In this document: positions 16,253-26,854 of the stretch, piece after piece
How positions within the stretch are numbered: position 1 is the stretch's first letter
Layout of the letters: each line of letters starts with the position of its first letter
NCBI RefSeq assembly: GCF_017308075.1
Contig: NZ_JAFKFX010000050.1
Span: 1-53,113, forward strand
Length of the DNA stretch: 53,113 bases
DNA from: Allobosea sp.
GTDB lineage: Bacteria; Pseudomonadota; Alphaproteobacteria; Rhizobiales; Beijerinckiaceae
Direction of reading: 5' to 3'
The notes under the pieces: generated by a model
Told to the model about the DNA's origin: nothing
Databases searched by the model: none
The model's input: only the letters and a program-made list of their open reading frames with translations
Translations under genes and position numbers: made by a program

Positions 16253-17587
16253 TCAGGCGCCGGCCGGGCGCAGGAGCTTCTTGACCGAGGATGAGGCGAC
16301 CACGGTGGAGCGGCTGGCGAAGGCCTCGTGATAGGCTTCGATGTCGGCGAGGTCGTAGCGGTAATTGACCATCACGCCATGCGACTCGCGCAGCCCGCGC
16401 TCAGCCAGGTTGCCGCCGACATTGATGCGCTCCAGTCTCGCGCCATTGCCGAGATGGAAGCGCGCCACCGGATCGATCACCCGGCCCGAGCCGGTCCGGG
16501 CCCGCAGCATGTACTGCGCCATCATCTGGCCGAGCAGCTTGTCGCGCCGGGCGCGGCCGGCCTCGTCGAGCGCCGCGACCTCGGCGGGCTTGGCCATCAG
16601 GGCCGCAGCCTCCTCGTTGCCGAGGCCGAGCGCCGCAGGCTCGGCCAGCTCCCTGGCGAGCCAGCGCGCGAAACCCGGCACGGGCGAGAGCGTGACGAAC
16701 ACGTCGAGCCCCGGCAATTCGCGCTTCAGGTCCTCGGCAACCTGCTTGATCAGGAAATTGCCGAAGGAGATACCGCGCAGGCCCTCCTGGCAGTTGGAGA
16801 TCGAGTAGAACACCGCCGTGGTCGCGGCCGAAGCCGGCAGGATTTCACGCTGCTCGCTGAGCAGATCATCGATCCGCCGCGGAATCTCGCCGGTCAACGC
16901 CACCTCGACGAAGATCAGAGGCTCGTCCACGAGCTGGGGATGGAAGAAGGCGAAGCAGCGCCGGTCGGCCGGCTCCAGCCGGCGGCGCAATTCGTCCCAG
17001 TCCTCGATCGTATGCACCGCCTCGTAGCGGATGATCTTTTCCAGCACATTGGCCGGGGTGTGCCAGTCGATCCGGCGCAGCACCAGGAAGCCGCGATTGA
17101 ACCAGGAGGCGAAGAGATGCCTGAAATCGGCATCGACCACCGAAAGCCCCGGCTCGGTTTCGAGTTCCCGCAGCAGGCTCTCGCGCATCCTCACCAGCAC
17201 ATGGGTCCCCCCCGGCGCGAGGTTGAGCCGGCGGAAAAGCTCCTGCCGACGCGGCTCGGAGGCGAGATGCAGCTCCGAGACCGCGCTGGCGTCCGGCGCC
17301 TCGCGATAACGCGCGATCGCGGCTTCGAGCCGGTCGTGATCCGGCCCGAAACGCTCCTGCAGCATCCGGAAGAAGCCGAGCCGGCCGGCAGGGTCGAGCC
17401 GCTCCCATTCCTCGAGCACGGCTTGCGCCAGGGCCATGCCGGAGGCCTCGCCGCGCCCCGAAAGCAGATGCTCGCAGAGCTTGGCCAACGGCTCGCGCCG
17501 GCCAGACGAAAAGCGCTCGAAATTGATCAGCGCCCGTCCGCGATCGGCAACCGTCGTCAGGAGATCGCCGAGAAACGCCATGTCCAT
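16253..17587 (-). CDS. matA: Malonyl-CoA decarboxylase
   Basis: This 444-residue enzyme converts malonyl-CoA to acetyl-CoA and CO2. The helical N-terminal oligomerisation region (1-150) precedes a GNAT-like catalytic domain with FYSISNCQEGLRGISFGNFL, the TLSPVPGF loop that carries the catalytic Ser, and FHLGNGARLERIN, whose His is the second catalytic residue in the family. No targeting sequence is present. ATGs at 17587 and 17581 are six bases apart, and AGGCAGG upstream could serve either. It is the first gene of a two-gene malonate operon with matB. Confidence 0.93.
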   Translation of the reverse strand: MDMAFLGDLLTTVADRGRALINFERFSSGRREPLAKLCEHLLSGRGEASGMALAQAVLEEWERLDPAGRLGFFRMLQERFGPDHDRLEAAIARYREAPDASAVSELHLASEPRRQELFRRLNLAPGGTHVLVRMRESLLRELETEPGLSVVDADFRHLFASWFNRGFLVLRRIDWHTPANVLEKIIRYEAVHTIEDWDELRRRLEPADRRCFAFFHPQLVDEPLIFVEVALTGEIPRRIDDLLSEQREILPASAATTAVFYSISNCQEGLRGISFGNFLIKQVAEDLKRELPGLDVFVTLSPVPGFARWLARELAEPAALGLGNEEAAALMAKPAEVAALDEAGRARRDKLLGQMMAQYMLRARTGSGRVIDPVARFHLGNGARLERINVGGNLAERGLRESHGVMVNYRYDLADIEAYHEAFASRSTVVASSSVKKLLRPAGA

Positions 17588-17627
17588 TCCCGTGCCTGCC
17601 TCTCATCCGGGAGCCGGGGCAGGTTCA

Positions 17628-17647
17628 GGCGGGAACGAATTCCCGCC
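17628..17647. other. Small perfect hairpin between otnK-like and malonate genes
   Basis: GGCGGGAA and TTCCCGCC are 8-bp complementary arms with loop CGAA. It lies after the sugar-acid kinase stop and before the malonyl-CoA decarboxylase start on the same strand. There is no T-run, so it may be a processing or weak termination structure. Confidence 0.45.
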
Positions 17648-17723
17648 CGGCTCGCATCCTGCTCCGGCCTCACCGGCATCCTATACGAGTTTCCCAAGGA
17701 GCAAACGCGAGCGCCGCGGCAGG

Positions 17724-18989
17724 TCAGCGCAGCAGGCTCCAGGCCTTGAGGAAGAAGTCGGGCGCGCCGAAGTTCCCGGACTTAAGCGCCACGACCAATT
17801 CGGGACCGTCGACCACGCGGGTCCAGGGCACGCCCGGATCGATCTCGGGACCAATCTCCAGGGTGCGCACATCGAGCCCCTGCACCACCGCGCCAGAGGT
17901 CTCGCCGCCCGCGACGAGCAGGCGGGAAACGCCGCCCGCGATCAAAAGCCGCGCCGCTTCGGCGAAGGCATGCTCGACGGTCTCGCCCGCCTTCTCGCGG
18001 CCGAGCTTGTCCTGGACTGCGGCAACCTCTGCCGGATCGTCGCTCGAATAGACCAGGAAGGGCTTGTCTTCCGGCTGGGCGAGCGCCCAGGCGGCGAGAT
18101 CGGCGGCCTTCTGCGAGCCCGCGGCCAGAGCGAGCGGATCAACCTTCAGCGCCGGGATGCCGGCGGCGCGTGCCGTCGCGATCTGGCCGCGTGTCGCGGT
18201 CGAGCAGCTGCCCGAGATGATGCCGGCGCGGCCGGCCGGCGCGGAAAGATGGGTCGCCGTCTCGCGCCGCGGCAGCAGCCCGGCCTTGCGGAAGTTCTCG
18301 GGCAGGCCCATCGCGATGCCCGAGCCGCCGGTCAGCAGGACATGGTCGGAAATGGCCTCGCCCAGCACCATCAGATGACCGTTGTCGAGCGCGTCGGTGA
18401 CGACATAGCGCACGCCCTCGGCGGCGAGCTCGGCCAAGCGCTTGCGGACGGCGCTCGCCCCCTGCGAGACGGCGGAATAGGCGACGAGGCCGACCGGATG
18501 CTGCGTCTGCGCGCCCATAAGGCGCATCAGATTGGAATCGCGCATCGGCGTCAGCGGGTGATCCTTCATCGAGCTTTCGTGCAGCGGCACGGCGCCGACG
18601 AAGAGATAACCCTGGAAGATCGAGCGGCCATTGGCCGGGAAAGCCGGACAGATGATCGCCTGGCTGGCGCCGAGACGCTGCATCAGCGCGTCGGCCACCG
18701 GGCCGATATTGCCCTGAGCCGTCGAATCGAAGGTCGAGCAATACTTGAACAGGATCTGGCGGGCGCCCGCGGCGAGCAGGGCCTCGCAGGCGGCGAGCGA
18801 ATCGGCGACCGCCTCGGCGACCGGATTGGTGCGCGACTTCAGGGCGACGACGACGGCGTCCGCCTCCGGCAGCGCAGCGCCCTTGGCGGGCGCGCCGATG
18901 ACCTGGAGGGTGCGCATGCCGGCGCGGTTCAGCATCAGCGCGACATCGGTCGCCCCGGTCATGTCGTCGGCGATCACTCCCAGCAGCAT
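17724..18989 (-). CDS. Four-carbon acid sugar kinase (OtnK/DUF1537 family)
   Basis: This 421-residue kinase has the N-terminal sugar-binding domain (LLGVIADDMTGATDVALMLN, KYCSTFDSTAQGNIGPVADAL) and the C-terminal nucleotide-binding domain (LLVAGGETSGAVVQGLDV). Both are hallmarks of OtnK-type 3-oxo-tetronate 4-kinases or D-threonate/D-erythronate kinases. ATG 18989 follows GAGGAAG, and further upstream codons are not supported. The usual partners (aldolase OtnC, isomerase OtnI, dehydrogenase) are absent, so the pathway is incomplete here. The malonate genes downstream are 136 bases away and may or may not be co-transcribed. Confidence 0.88.
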   Translation of the reverse strand: MLLGVIADDMTGATDVALMLNRAGMRTLQVIGAPAKGAALPEADAVVVALKSRTNPVAEAVADSLAACEALLAAGARQILFKYCSTFDSTAQGNIGPVADALMQRLGASQAIICPAFPANGRSIFQGYLFVGAVPLHESSMKDHPLTPMRDSNLMRLMGAQTQHPVGLVAYSAVSQGASAVRKRLAELAAEGVRYVVTDALDNGHLMVLGEAISDHVLLTGGSGIAMGLPENFRKAGLLPRRETATHLSAPAGRAGIISGSCSTATRGQIATARAAGIPALKVDPLALAAGSQKAADLAAWALAQPEDKPFLVYSSDDPAEVAAVQDKLGREKAGETVEHAFAEAARLLIAGGVSRLLVAGGETSGAVVQGLDVRTLEIGPEIDPGVPWTRVVDGPELVVALKSGNFGAPDFFLKAWSLLR

Positions 18990-19282
18990 GGTCTCGCGCT
19001 TCCTCGTCGGCTCTTCAGATCGTTGGCTCGTCCGGCGGATCGCCGGACGCGCGCCTGAATAACAGAGTTCCTCGGCGATGCGACAGACCTGACCGCGCCT
19101 CAGCCATGCATGCCAGGGCAATCCCGTGGAATAGCGGTTTACTTGCATCCGCGGCCGCGAGCGGGGCAGGATGCATGCAAGCTTGAGAAAAGCGCGAGGG
19201 GTCGGGGCGGTGCTGTTGGCGGCGATGCTATCGACGCAGACCGTGAAATGCGCCACGCTGGTTCCGCGTGGGACCAATCCGC
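18990..19282. promoter_or_regulatory. Divergent intergenic region with inverted repeat
   Basis: This 293-base region separates the kinase gene (minus) and the Dpp-type importer (plus). It contains CTTGCATCC near 19143 and GGATGCATGCAAG near 19169, a gapped inverted repeat that could be an operator or stem. Downstream on the plus strand, 19171-19290 is a 39-codon frame with a hydrophobic stretch (VGAVLLAAML) overlapping the importer start. It may be spurious. No clear -35/-10 was identified. Confidence 0.35.
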
Positions 19283-20325
<1,043 letters not shown>

Positions 20326-20329
<4 letters not shown>

Positions 20330-21423
20330 GCGGAGCCGGCGCGGAACCGATCGTCGAGGCCGTCGGCCTCACCCGTCATTTCAAGGCGAAGAAGCCCTCG
20401 CTCTTCGCCAAGGCGCCGCTGGTGCGGGCAGTCGAGAACGTCTCCTTCCAGGTCCGGCGCGGCGAGACCTTCGCCATCGTCGGCGAATCCGGCTGCGGCA
20501 AGTCGACCCTGTCGCGCCTGCTGCTGCGATTGATCGAGCCGACCGCGGGCGCGATCCGCTTCGAGGGCCGGGACATCACTGCCCTCCCCGCCGAGGAGAT
20601 GCGCCGGCTCAGGCGGCGCATGCAGATGATCTTCCAGGACCCTTACGCCTCGCTCAACCCGCGCATGAGCGTCGGCGAGCTGATCGGCGAGCCGCTGTCC
20701 GTACACGGCATCGCCAGCGGCAAGGAGAAGGCGGCGCGCGTCTCCGAACTGCTCGCCAAGGTCGGTCTCTTACCCGACTATGCCAATCGCTATCCGCACG
20801 AGTTTTCGGGCGGCCAGCGTCAGCGCATCGGCATCGCCCGGGCCTTGGCCTGCGGCCCAAGCCTGCTGATCGGCGACGAGCCGGTCTCGGCGCTCGACGT
20901 CTCGATCCGGGCCCAGGTGATCAACCTGCTCGAGGACCTCAAGGCCGCGTTCGGGCTGACCATCATCCTGGTCGCGCACGACCTCGCCGTGATCCGCCAC
21001 ACCAGCAACCGGGTGGCGGTGATGTATCTCGGCGAGATCGTCGAGCTGGCGGAGGCGGCGACATTGTTCTCGCGGCCACTCCACCCTTACACGCGCATGC
21101 TGATGGCGGCGATCCCGGTGCCGGATCCGCGCGCCCGCAGCGCCGAGCCGGTCACGGAGGGCGACCTGCCGAGCCCGACCGCTCCGCCGCCCGGCTGCCG
21201 CTTCCATCCGCGCTGCCCGCATGCCCGCGCGCGCTGCCGGCAGGAGCATCCGGCCCTGCGGGACAGCGCGGTCGGCCATGCCGTCGCCTGCCATTTCGCC
21301 GAGGAAATCGCGGCTAGCCAGCCCGCCGGGCTGGCGCCGCCGCCGGAGAGCCAGAACCGCCGCCGCCGGATCGCGCTGTTCGCCGCCGCGCAGGCGGCAG
21401 GAGGCGCAGCACCACCGCCATAG
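20326..21423 (+). CDS. Peptide-type ABC importer ATP-binding protein (DppF/OppF)
   Basis: This 365-residue second ATPase of the importer has Walker [11 protein letters not shown]-loop [17 protein letters not shown], signature FSGGQRQR, Walker [14 protein letters not shown] and C-terminal [14 protein letters not shown] cysteines. Its start overlaps the DppD stop by ATGA. The final ~45 residues ([12 protein letters not shown] onwards) are a Pro/Arg-rich extension beyond the family end, possibly unstructured. The binding-protein gene follows 25 bases later. Confidence 0.93.
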
Positions 21424-21448
21424 AACGACAAGAAGAGGGGACGTTACG

Positions 21449-22954
21449 ATGAAACGCTTCGCATTGCTCGCTTCCGCCGCCCTTATCGGCCTTTCCGCCC
21501 TGCCGGCGCTGGCCCAGTCGCCCTCGACCCTGCGCATCGGCCTGCAGGAAGACCCGGACGTTCTCGACCCGCACAAGGCACGCACCTTCGTCGGCCGCAT
21601 CGTCTTCAAGGGCCTCTGCGACAAGCTGCTCGACATCACGCCGGAGCTGAAGATCGTCCCGCGGCTCGCCACCGAATGGTCGTTCTCGGCCGATGGGCTG
21701 ACGCTGACGATGAAGCTGCGCTCGGATGCCAAGTTCCATGATGGCGAGGCCTTCGACGCCGCCGCCGCCAAGGCCAATCTCGAACGGGCGATGACACTGC
21801 CGGATTCGCTGCGCAAATCCGAGCTCGCCTCGATCGAGAGCATCAGCGTGGTCAATCCAACGACGATCGCGCTGAAGCTGAAGCGGCCGGACGCGACCCT
21901 GCTCGCGCAGCTCACCGACCGGGCCGGCATGATGCTCTCGCCGAAGAGCCTCGGCGCCGATATCGGCGCCAAGCCGGTCTGCTCCGGCCCCTACCAGTTC
22001 GTCGAGCGCGTCCAGAACGACCGGATCGTGCTCGACAGGTTCAAGGGCCATTGGGAGGCCGCGAACTACCATTTCGACCGGGTGATCTACCGCGCCATCC
22101 CCGACACCACGGTCAGGCTCGCGAACCTGCGCGCCGGCGAGCTCGACATGCTGGAACGGCTCGCGCCGACCGATGTGAAATCGGCGCAGGGCGACAAGAC
22201 GCTCAAGGTCGCGAGCATGCCCAATCTCGGCTACCAGGGCATCACCATCAACACCAACCATGGCGACGCCGCCAACCAGCCCATGGGCAAGGACAAGCGC
22301 GTGCGCCAGGCGCTCTCGCTCTCGATCGACCGCAAGGTGCTGAGCCAGGTGGTGTTCGAGGGGCTCTATGCCCCGATCATCCAGCCCTTCCCGCCGACCA
22401 GCACCTTCGTCGACGCCAAGCTGCCGGTGCCCGAGCGCGACGTCGCCAAGGCCAAGGCTCTGCTCAAGGAGGCTGGGCAGAGCAAAGTCTCGGTCGAGCT
22501 CTTCGTCACCAACAACCCCGTCGACGCGCAGCTCGGCCAGGTCATCCAGGCGATGGCGCAGGAGGCCGGCATCGACATTCAGATCCGCTCGACCGAATTC
22601 GCCAGCCAGCTGCGCGACCAGCAGCAGGGCAAGTTCCAGATGAGCCGGATCGGCTGGTCCGGCCGCATCGACCCGGACGGCAATATCCACCAGTTCGTCA
22701 CCACCAAGGGCAACCAGAACGACGGCCGTTACTCCAACGCCGAGGTCGACAAACTGCTCGACGAGGCCCGCACCATCTATGACGTCGCCGAGCGCAAGAA
22801 GCGCTATGATGCGGCGCAGAAGATCCTCCAGGACGAGCTGCCGATCGTCTATCTCTACAACCAGACGGTGTTCTTCGCGCTGCGTTCGAGCATTACCGGC
22901 TTCGTGATCAACCCGGACGGGATGATCCGGCTTTCCGGGCTGAAGCGGTCGTAA
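21449..22954 (+). CDS. ABC substrate-binding protein, SBP_bac_5 (DppA/OppA) family
   Basis: This 501-residue periplasmic protein has a classical signal peptide (MKRFALLASAALIGLSALPA, cleavage after ALA at about residue 22) and the family-5 opening LRIGLQEDPDVLDPHKA. It has the extended two-lobe architecture that binds peptides or other small molecules such as opines and glutathione. ATG 21449 follows AGAAGAGGGG. It lies between the ATPase and permease genes of the same operon. The substrate cannot be read from sequence. The downstream GGT-like and DUF1028 genes suggest an amide- or gamma-glutamyl-type ligand. Confidence 0.92.
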   Translation: MKRFALLASAALIGLSALPALAQSPSTLRIGLQEDPDVLDPHKARTFVGRIVFKGLCDKLLDITPELKIVPRLATEWSFSADGLTLTMKLRSDAKFHDGEAFDAAAAKANLERAMTLPDSLRKSELASIESISVVNPTTIALKLKRPDATLLAQLTDRAGMMLSPKSLGADIGAKPVCSGPYQFVERVQNDRIVLDRFKGHWEAANYHFDRVIYRAIPDTTVRLANLRAGELDMLERLAPTDVKSAQGDKTLKVASMPNLGYQGITINTNHGDAANQPMGKDKRVRQALSLSIDRKVLSQVVFEGLYAPIIQPFPPTSTFVDAKLPVPERDVAKAKALLKEAGQSKVSVELFVTNNPVDAQLGQVIQAMAQEAGIDIQIRSTEFASQLRDQQQGKFQMSRIGWSGRIDPDGNIHQFVTTKGNQNDGRYSNAEVDKLLDEARTIYDVAERKKRYDAAQKILQDELPIVYLYNQTVFFALRSSITGFVINPDGMIRLSGLKRS

Positions 22955-22983
22955 CGGCCTTGCTCCAGCTCGCACCAACCGCC

Positions 22984-23120
22984 CCGTCATCCCGGACGAC
23001 CGAAGGTCGCTCCGGGATCCATCGAAGGGCGTCGTGCTCGATAATCGATCCCGGCGCTCCGCGGCGCTTGCCCTTGGGCCGACCCAAGGTCGGTCCCGAG
23101 GGCTGCGGCCGGGATGACGG
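22984..23120. repeat. CGTCATCCCGG-type intergenic repeat, copy 2
   Basis: CCGTCATCCCGG at the left and CCGGGATGACGG at the right enclose about 110 bases with internal side stems (GACCGAAGGTC, GACCCAAGGTC). It sits inside the Dpp-type operon between the binding-protein and permease genes, where a structured mRNA could protect the upstream transcript and damp the downstream one. Confidence 0.75.
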
Positions 23121-23138
23121 CGAATCCGGAAGCGTCCC

Positions 23139-24083
23139 ATGCTCGCCCTGATCGGCCGGCGCGTCCTGATCGCCATCCCGACGCTGTCCCTGGTGTCGCT
23201 CTTCGTCTTCGCGCTGCAGAGGGCGCTGCCGGGCGATCCGTTCCTGGTCATCGCCGGCGAGGAGCGCGATCCCGAGGTGATCGCGCGGCTGCGCGAGATC
23301 TATCGGATGGACGATCCGATCGTGGTGCAGTTCTTCGCCTGGCTCGGGCAGGTCGTGCAGGGCGATTTCGGCCGCTCGCTGCGCACCGGCGAGCCGGTGC
23401 TGAACCTGATCCTGCAGAAGCTGCCGGTGACGATCCAGCTCGCCACCGCCTCGATCATCATCGCAATCGGCATCGGCATACCCGCCGGCATCCTGGCGGC
23501 ACGGCGCAAGGGCACGATGATCGATTACTCGACGAGCGCGCTGGCGTTGTCGGGGCTTTCGATCCCGAATTTCTGGCTTGGCATCATGCTGATCCTCTTG
23601 TTCTCGGTCGAGCTCAAGCTGCTGCCGCCCTCGGGCTATGAATCGATCTTCAGCAATCCCTGGGGGGCGATCGAGCGGCTGATCATGCCCGCCTTCGTGC
23701 TCGGCGGCGGGCTCGCCGCCTTCATCATGCGCCATACCCGCTCGGCGATGCTGGAGGTGCTGCGCTCCGACTATATCCGCACCGCCCGCGCCAAGGGGCT
23801 CGACGAGCGCAAGGTGGTCAACAAGCATGCGCTCGCCAATGCCCTGGTGCCGATCATCACGCTCTCGACCCTGCTGTTCGGCGAATTGCTGGCCGGCGCC
23901 GTGCTGACCGAGCAGATCTTCACCATTCCCGGCTTCGGCAAGCTGATCGTCGATGCGGTCTTCAACCGCGACTACGGCGTCGTCCAGGGCGTGGTGCTGT
24001 GCACCGCCATCGGCTTCATCTTCATGAACCTCGTCGCCGACGTGCTCTATGTCCTGGTCAATCCGCGCCTGAGGACGGCCTGA
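23139..24083 (+). CDS. Peptide-type ABC importer permease (DppB/OppB)
   Basis: This 314-residue inner-membrane protein has about six helices. The opening LALIGRRVLIAIPTLSLVSL, the RALPGDP motif, and the EAA loop RTARAKGLDERKVVNKHALAN are DppB hallmarks. ATG 23139 comes after the intergenic repeat. The stop overlaps the next permease start (TGATG), so the two subunits are translationally coupled. Confidence 0.93.
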   Translation: MLALIGRRVLIAIPTLSLVSLFVFALQRALPGDPFLVIAGEERDPEVIARLREIYRMDDPIVVQFFAWLGQVVQGDFGRSLRTGEPVLNLILQKLPVTIQLATASIIIAIGIGIPAGILAARRKGTMIDYSTSALALSGLSIPNFWLGIMLILLFSVELKLLPPSGYESIFSNPWGAIERLIMPAFVLGGGLAAFIMRHTRSAMLEVLRSDYIRTARAKGLDERKVVNKHALANALVPIITLSTLLFGELLAGAVLTEQIFTIPGFGKLIVDAVFNRDYGVVQGVVLCTAIGFIFMNLVADVLYVLVNPRLRTA

Positions 24084-24970
24084 TGGCGGATGCCGCACTT
24101 CCTGCCGGCGCCGCCGGCCGCTCCGCGGGCGCCGAAACGCCGCTGCGCCGGGCCTGGCGCAAGCTCCGGCGCAACCGGGCGGCGCTGATCGGCGGCACGA
24201 TCGTGCTGGTGTTCGTGCTGATGGCCGTGCTGGCGCCGCTGCTGCCGCTCGCCGACCCCCTGAAGTCGAACTTCCTCGCCATCCGCAAGCCGCCCTCGGC
24301 GCTGCATTGGTTCGGCACCGACGAGCTCGGCCGCGACCAGGTTTCGCGCCTGTTCTTCGGTGCGCAGGCCTCGCTGCTCGCCGGCATCGTCTCGGTGCTG
24401 ATCGCGCTCGGCGTCGGCGTGCCGGTCGGGCTCGCCGCCGGCTGGTATGGCGGCTGGGTCGATGCCGTGATCTCGCGGATCACCGAGGCACTGCTCGCCT
24501 GCCCCTTCCTGATCCTCGCCATCGCCTTGGCTGCCGTGCTCGGCCCGTCCTTGACCAATGCGATGATCGCGATCGGCCTGTCGGCGGTGCCGATCTTCAT
24601 CCGGCTGGTCCGCGGCCAGGTGATCAGCGTCAAGACCGAGGATTTCGTCGAGGGCGCACGCGCCGTCGGCGTGCGCGATTCCGTCATCCTGTTCCGCCAT
24701 GTCGCGCCGAACACGCTGCCGCCGATCGTGGTGCAGTCGACGCTGTTCATGGCGCAGGCGATCATCCTCGAAGCCGCCCTCTCCTTCCTCGGCCTCGGCC
24801 AGCAGCCGCCCTCCCCGTCCTGGGGCCAGATGCTCAACGTCGCCAAGAACTTCATGGAGCAGGCGCCCTGGATGTCGGTGGCCCCCGGCGCCGCCATCTT
24901 CCTCGCCGTGCTCGGCTTCAACCTCCTCGGCGACGGGCTGCGCGACGCGCTCGATCCAAAGGAATCCTGA
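24083..24970 (+). CDS. Peptide-type ABC importer permease (DppC/OppC)
   Basis: This 295-residue inner-membrane protein has an N-terminal cytoplasmic segment with RRAWRKLRRNRAALIGG, the FGTDELGRDQVSRLFFGAQAS motif diagnostic of DppC/OppC, and the EAA loop EGARAVGVRDSVILFRHVAP. It overlaps the DppB stop (TGATG). The next gene, a GGT-like enzyme, starts 23 bases after its stop and is almost certainly in the same transcript. Confidence 0.93.
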   Translation: MADAALPAGAAGRSAGAETPLRRAWRKLRRNRAALIGGTIVLVFVLMAVLAPLLPLADPLKSNFLAIRKPPSALHWFGTDELGRDQVSRLFFGAQASLLAGIVSVLIALGVGVPVGLAAGWYGGWVDAVISRITEALLACPFLILAIALAAVLGPSLTNAMIAIGLSAVPIFIRLVRGQVISVKTEDFVEGARAVGVRDSVILFRHVAPNTLPPIVVQSTLFMAQAIILEAALSFLGLGQQPPSPSWGQMLNVAKNFMEQAPWMSVAPGAAIFLAVLGFNLLGDGLRDALDPKES

Positions 24971-24993
24971 TCCGCCTCTCCAAGGATACCCTC

Positions 24994-26796
24994 ATGTTCA
25001 CCACCCGTCCCGAAATCCTCGGCACTTTCGGCGTCGTCACCTCGACGCATTGGCTCGCCACCGCCTCGGGCATGGCGATGCTGGAGAAGGGCGGCAACGC
25101 CTTCGATGCTTGCGCCGCCGCCGCCTTCGTCTTGCAGGTGGTCGAGCCGCACCTCGTCGGTCCGGGCGGCGACATGCCGGCCGTGTTCTATTCGGCGGAA
25201 AGCAAGAAGGTCGAGGTGCTGTGCGCGCAAGGGACGGCACCGCAAGCGGCGACGATCCAGGCCTACAAGGCGCTCGGGCTCGACATGATCCCGGGCGACG
25301 GGCTGCTCGCCACGGTCGTGCCCGGCGCATTCGGCGGCTGGATGGCGCTGCTGCGCGACCATGGCCGGCTTTCGCTGCGCGAGGTGCTGGAGCCGGCGAT
25401 CGGCTATTTCGAGAACGGCCACCCGATGCTGCCGCGCGTCTCCGACACCATCGCCGGGCTGACCGAGCTGTTCAGCGGCGGCTGGCCGAGCTCCGGCGCG
25501 GTCTATCTGCCGGGCGGGAACGTCCCGAAGGGCCGCGAGCTCTTCCGCAACCCGGCGGCAGCCCGGACCTACAAGCGCATCCTCACCGAGGCGGAGGCCG
25601 CGGGCAGCGACCGGCAGGAGCAGATCCAGGCGGCCCATGACGCCTGGTACAAGGGCTTCGTCGCCGAGGCGATGGATGCCTTCTGCCGTGGCGAAGCCGT
25701 CCTCGATTCCTCGGGCCGGCGCCATAAGGGCCTGCTCACCGCCGACGACATGGCGCGCTGGCAGCCACGCTACGAGGCACCGGCGAGCGCGACCTATCAT
25801 GGCTGGGAGGTCTTCAAGACCGGGCCCTGGGGGCAGGGACCGGTCTTTCTCCAGACCCTGAAGATCCTGGAAGGCATCGACCTCGCCGGCATGGGCCCGG
25901 CCAGCCCGGAATACGTCCACCACGTCACCGAAGCGATGAAGCTCGCCTTCGCCGATCGCGAGGCCTATTACGGCGACCCCGATTTCGTGAAAGTGCCGCT
26001 GACGACGCTGCTTTCGGAGGATTACGCCAGCGGCCGTCGCGCGCTGATCGGCGAACAGGCCTCGCATGAGCTGCGCCCCGGCATGGTCGCCGGCTATGAG
26101 GGCCAGGTCGAGGCGATGCTCGGCAATCTGCGCATCGCCGGCCAGAACGGCAAGCCCGCCAGCGCGACCGTCGGTGAGCCGACCCTGGCCTCGATGGTCG
26201 CCGCCTCGCGCCGCGGCGACACCGTCCATATCGACGTGATCGACCGCTGGGGCAACATGATCGCGGCGACGCCGTCCGGCGGCTGGCTGCAATCCTCGCC
26301 CGTCATTCCCGAACTCGGCTTCCCGCTGAACTCGCGGGCCCAGTCCTTCTATCTTGAAGAGGGACTGCCCTCGTCGCTGGCGCCAGGCAAGCGACCGCGC
26401 ACGACGCTGACGCCGAGCCTCGCCTTCGAGAACGGCGAGCCGCGGCTCGTCTTCGGCACGCCGGGTGGCGACCAGCAGGAGCAATGGCAACTCGGCATGT
26501 TCCTGCGCCGGGTCCATCATGACCTCAACCTGCAGGAGGCCATCGACCTGCCGCTGTTCCACACCCAGCATTTCCCCTCGAGCTTCTATCCGCGCGAGGC
26601 GCGGCCGGGTCAGATCACCGTCGAGGAGAGCCTGGGTGAGGCGGCGCTGGCCGAACTCGTCCGGCGCGGCCATGCGGTCGAGCGGGCTCCGGCCTGGACC
26701 GTCGGCCGGCTGACCGCGGCCGAACGCAGCGCCAACGGGCTCTTGCGCGCGGCTGCGACCCCGCGTCTGATGCAAGCCTACGCAGCCGGGCGCTAG
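24994..26796 (+). CDS. Gamma-glutamyltransferase-like Ntn hydrolase, divergent substrate site
   Basis: This 600-residue enzyme of the GGT family is made as a proenzyme cut before a Thr that becomes the nucleophile. Here GDTVHIDVID gives Thr410 as the expected site. No signal peptide is seen, unlike periplasmic GGTs, so it should act in the cytoplasm on imported substrate. The FREMAP motif of E. coli GGT, whose Arg114 holds the gamma-glutamyl carboxylate, reads AQGTAP here (Q79 in place of Arg). The Ser-Ser of the oxyanion region is Thr-Thr (GKRPRTTLTP) and GSPGGS is GTPGGD. The fold and autoprocessing are probably conserved while the substrate differs. It ends the importer operon and its stop overlaps a strong hairpin. 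Confidence 0.9.
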   Translation: MFTTRPEILGTFGVVTSTHWLATASGMAMLEKGGNAFDACAAAAFVLQVVEPHLVGPGGDMPAVFYSAESKKVEVLCAQGTAPQAATIQAYKALGLDMIPGDGLLATVVPGAFGGWMALLRDHGRLSLREVLEPAIGYFENGHPMLPRVSDTIAGLTELFSGGWPSSGAVYLPGGNVPKGRELFRNPAAARTYKRILTEAEAAGSDRQEQIQAAHDAWYKGFVAEAMDAFCRGEAVLDSSGRRHKGLLTADDMARWQPRYEAPASATYHGWEVFKTGPWGQGPVFLQTLKILEGIDLAGMGPASPEYVHHVTEAMKLAFADREAYYGDPDFVKVPLTTLLSEDYASGRRALIGEQASHELRPGMVAGYEGQVEAMLGNLRIAGQNGKPASATVGEPTLASMVAASRRGDTVHIDVIDRWGNMIAATPSGGWLQSSPVIPELGFPLNSRAQSFYLEEGLPSSLAPGKRPRTTLTPSLAFENGEPRLVFGTPGGDQQEQWQLGMFLRRVHHDLNLQEAIDLPLFHTQHFPSSFYPREARPGQITVEESLGEAALAELVRRGHAVERAPAWTVGRLTAAERSANGLLRAAATPRLMQAYAAGR

Positions 26797-26840
26797 AACA
26801 TGCTGCGAAAAAGCGGCCACGGTTTTTCGCAGCATGTTCT
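26795..26840. terminator. Perfect 18-bp hairpin at the end of the GGT-like gene
   Basis: AGAACATGCTGCGAAAAA (26795-26812) pairs fully with TTTTTCGCAGCATGTTCT (26823-26840) around a 10-base loop. The left arm begins inside the stop codon. The A-run and T-run in the stem make it terminator-like in both directions, though the T-run lies in the stem rather than after it. Confidence 0.7.
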
Positions 26841-26854
26841 AAACTATTAGAATC

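Noticed and set aside
14703-17587. Polyketide or other biosynthetic cluster around the CoA ligase
   Set aside because: The ligase and decarboxylase match malonate catabolism, and no synthase or carrier-protein genes are near.
24058-26835. 925-codon minus-strand frame
   Set aside because: Antisense to the GGT-like and DppC genes, both of which have conserved motifs.
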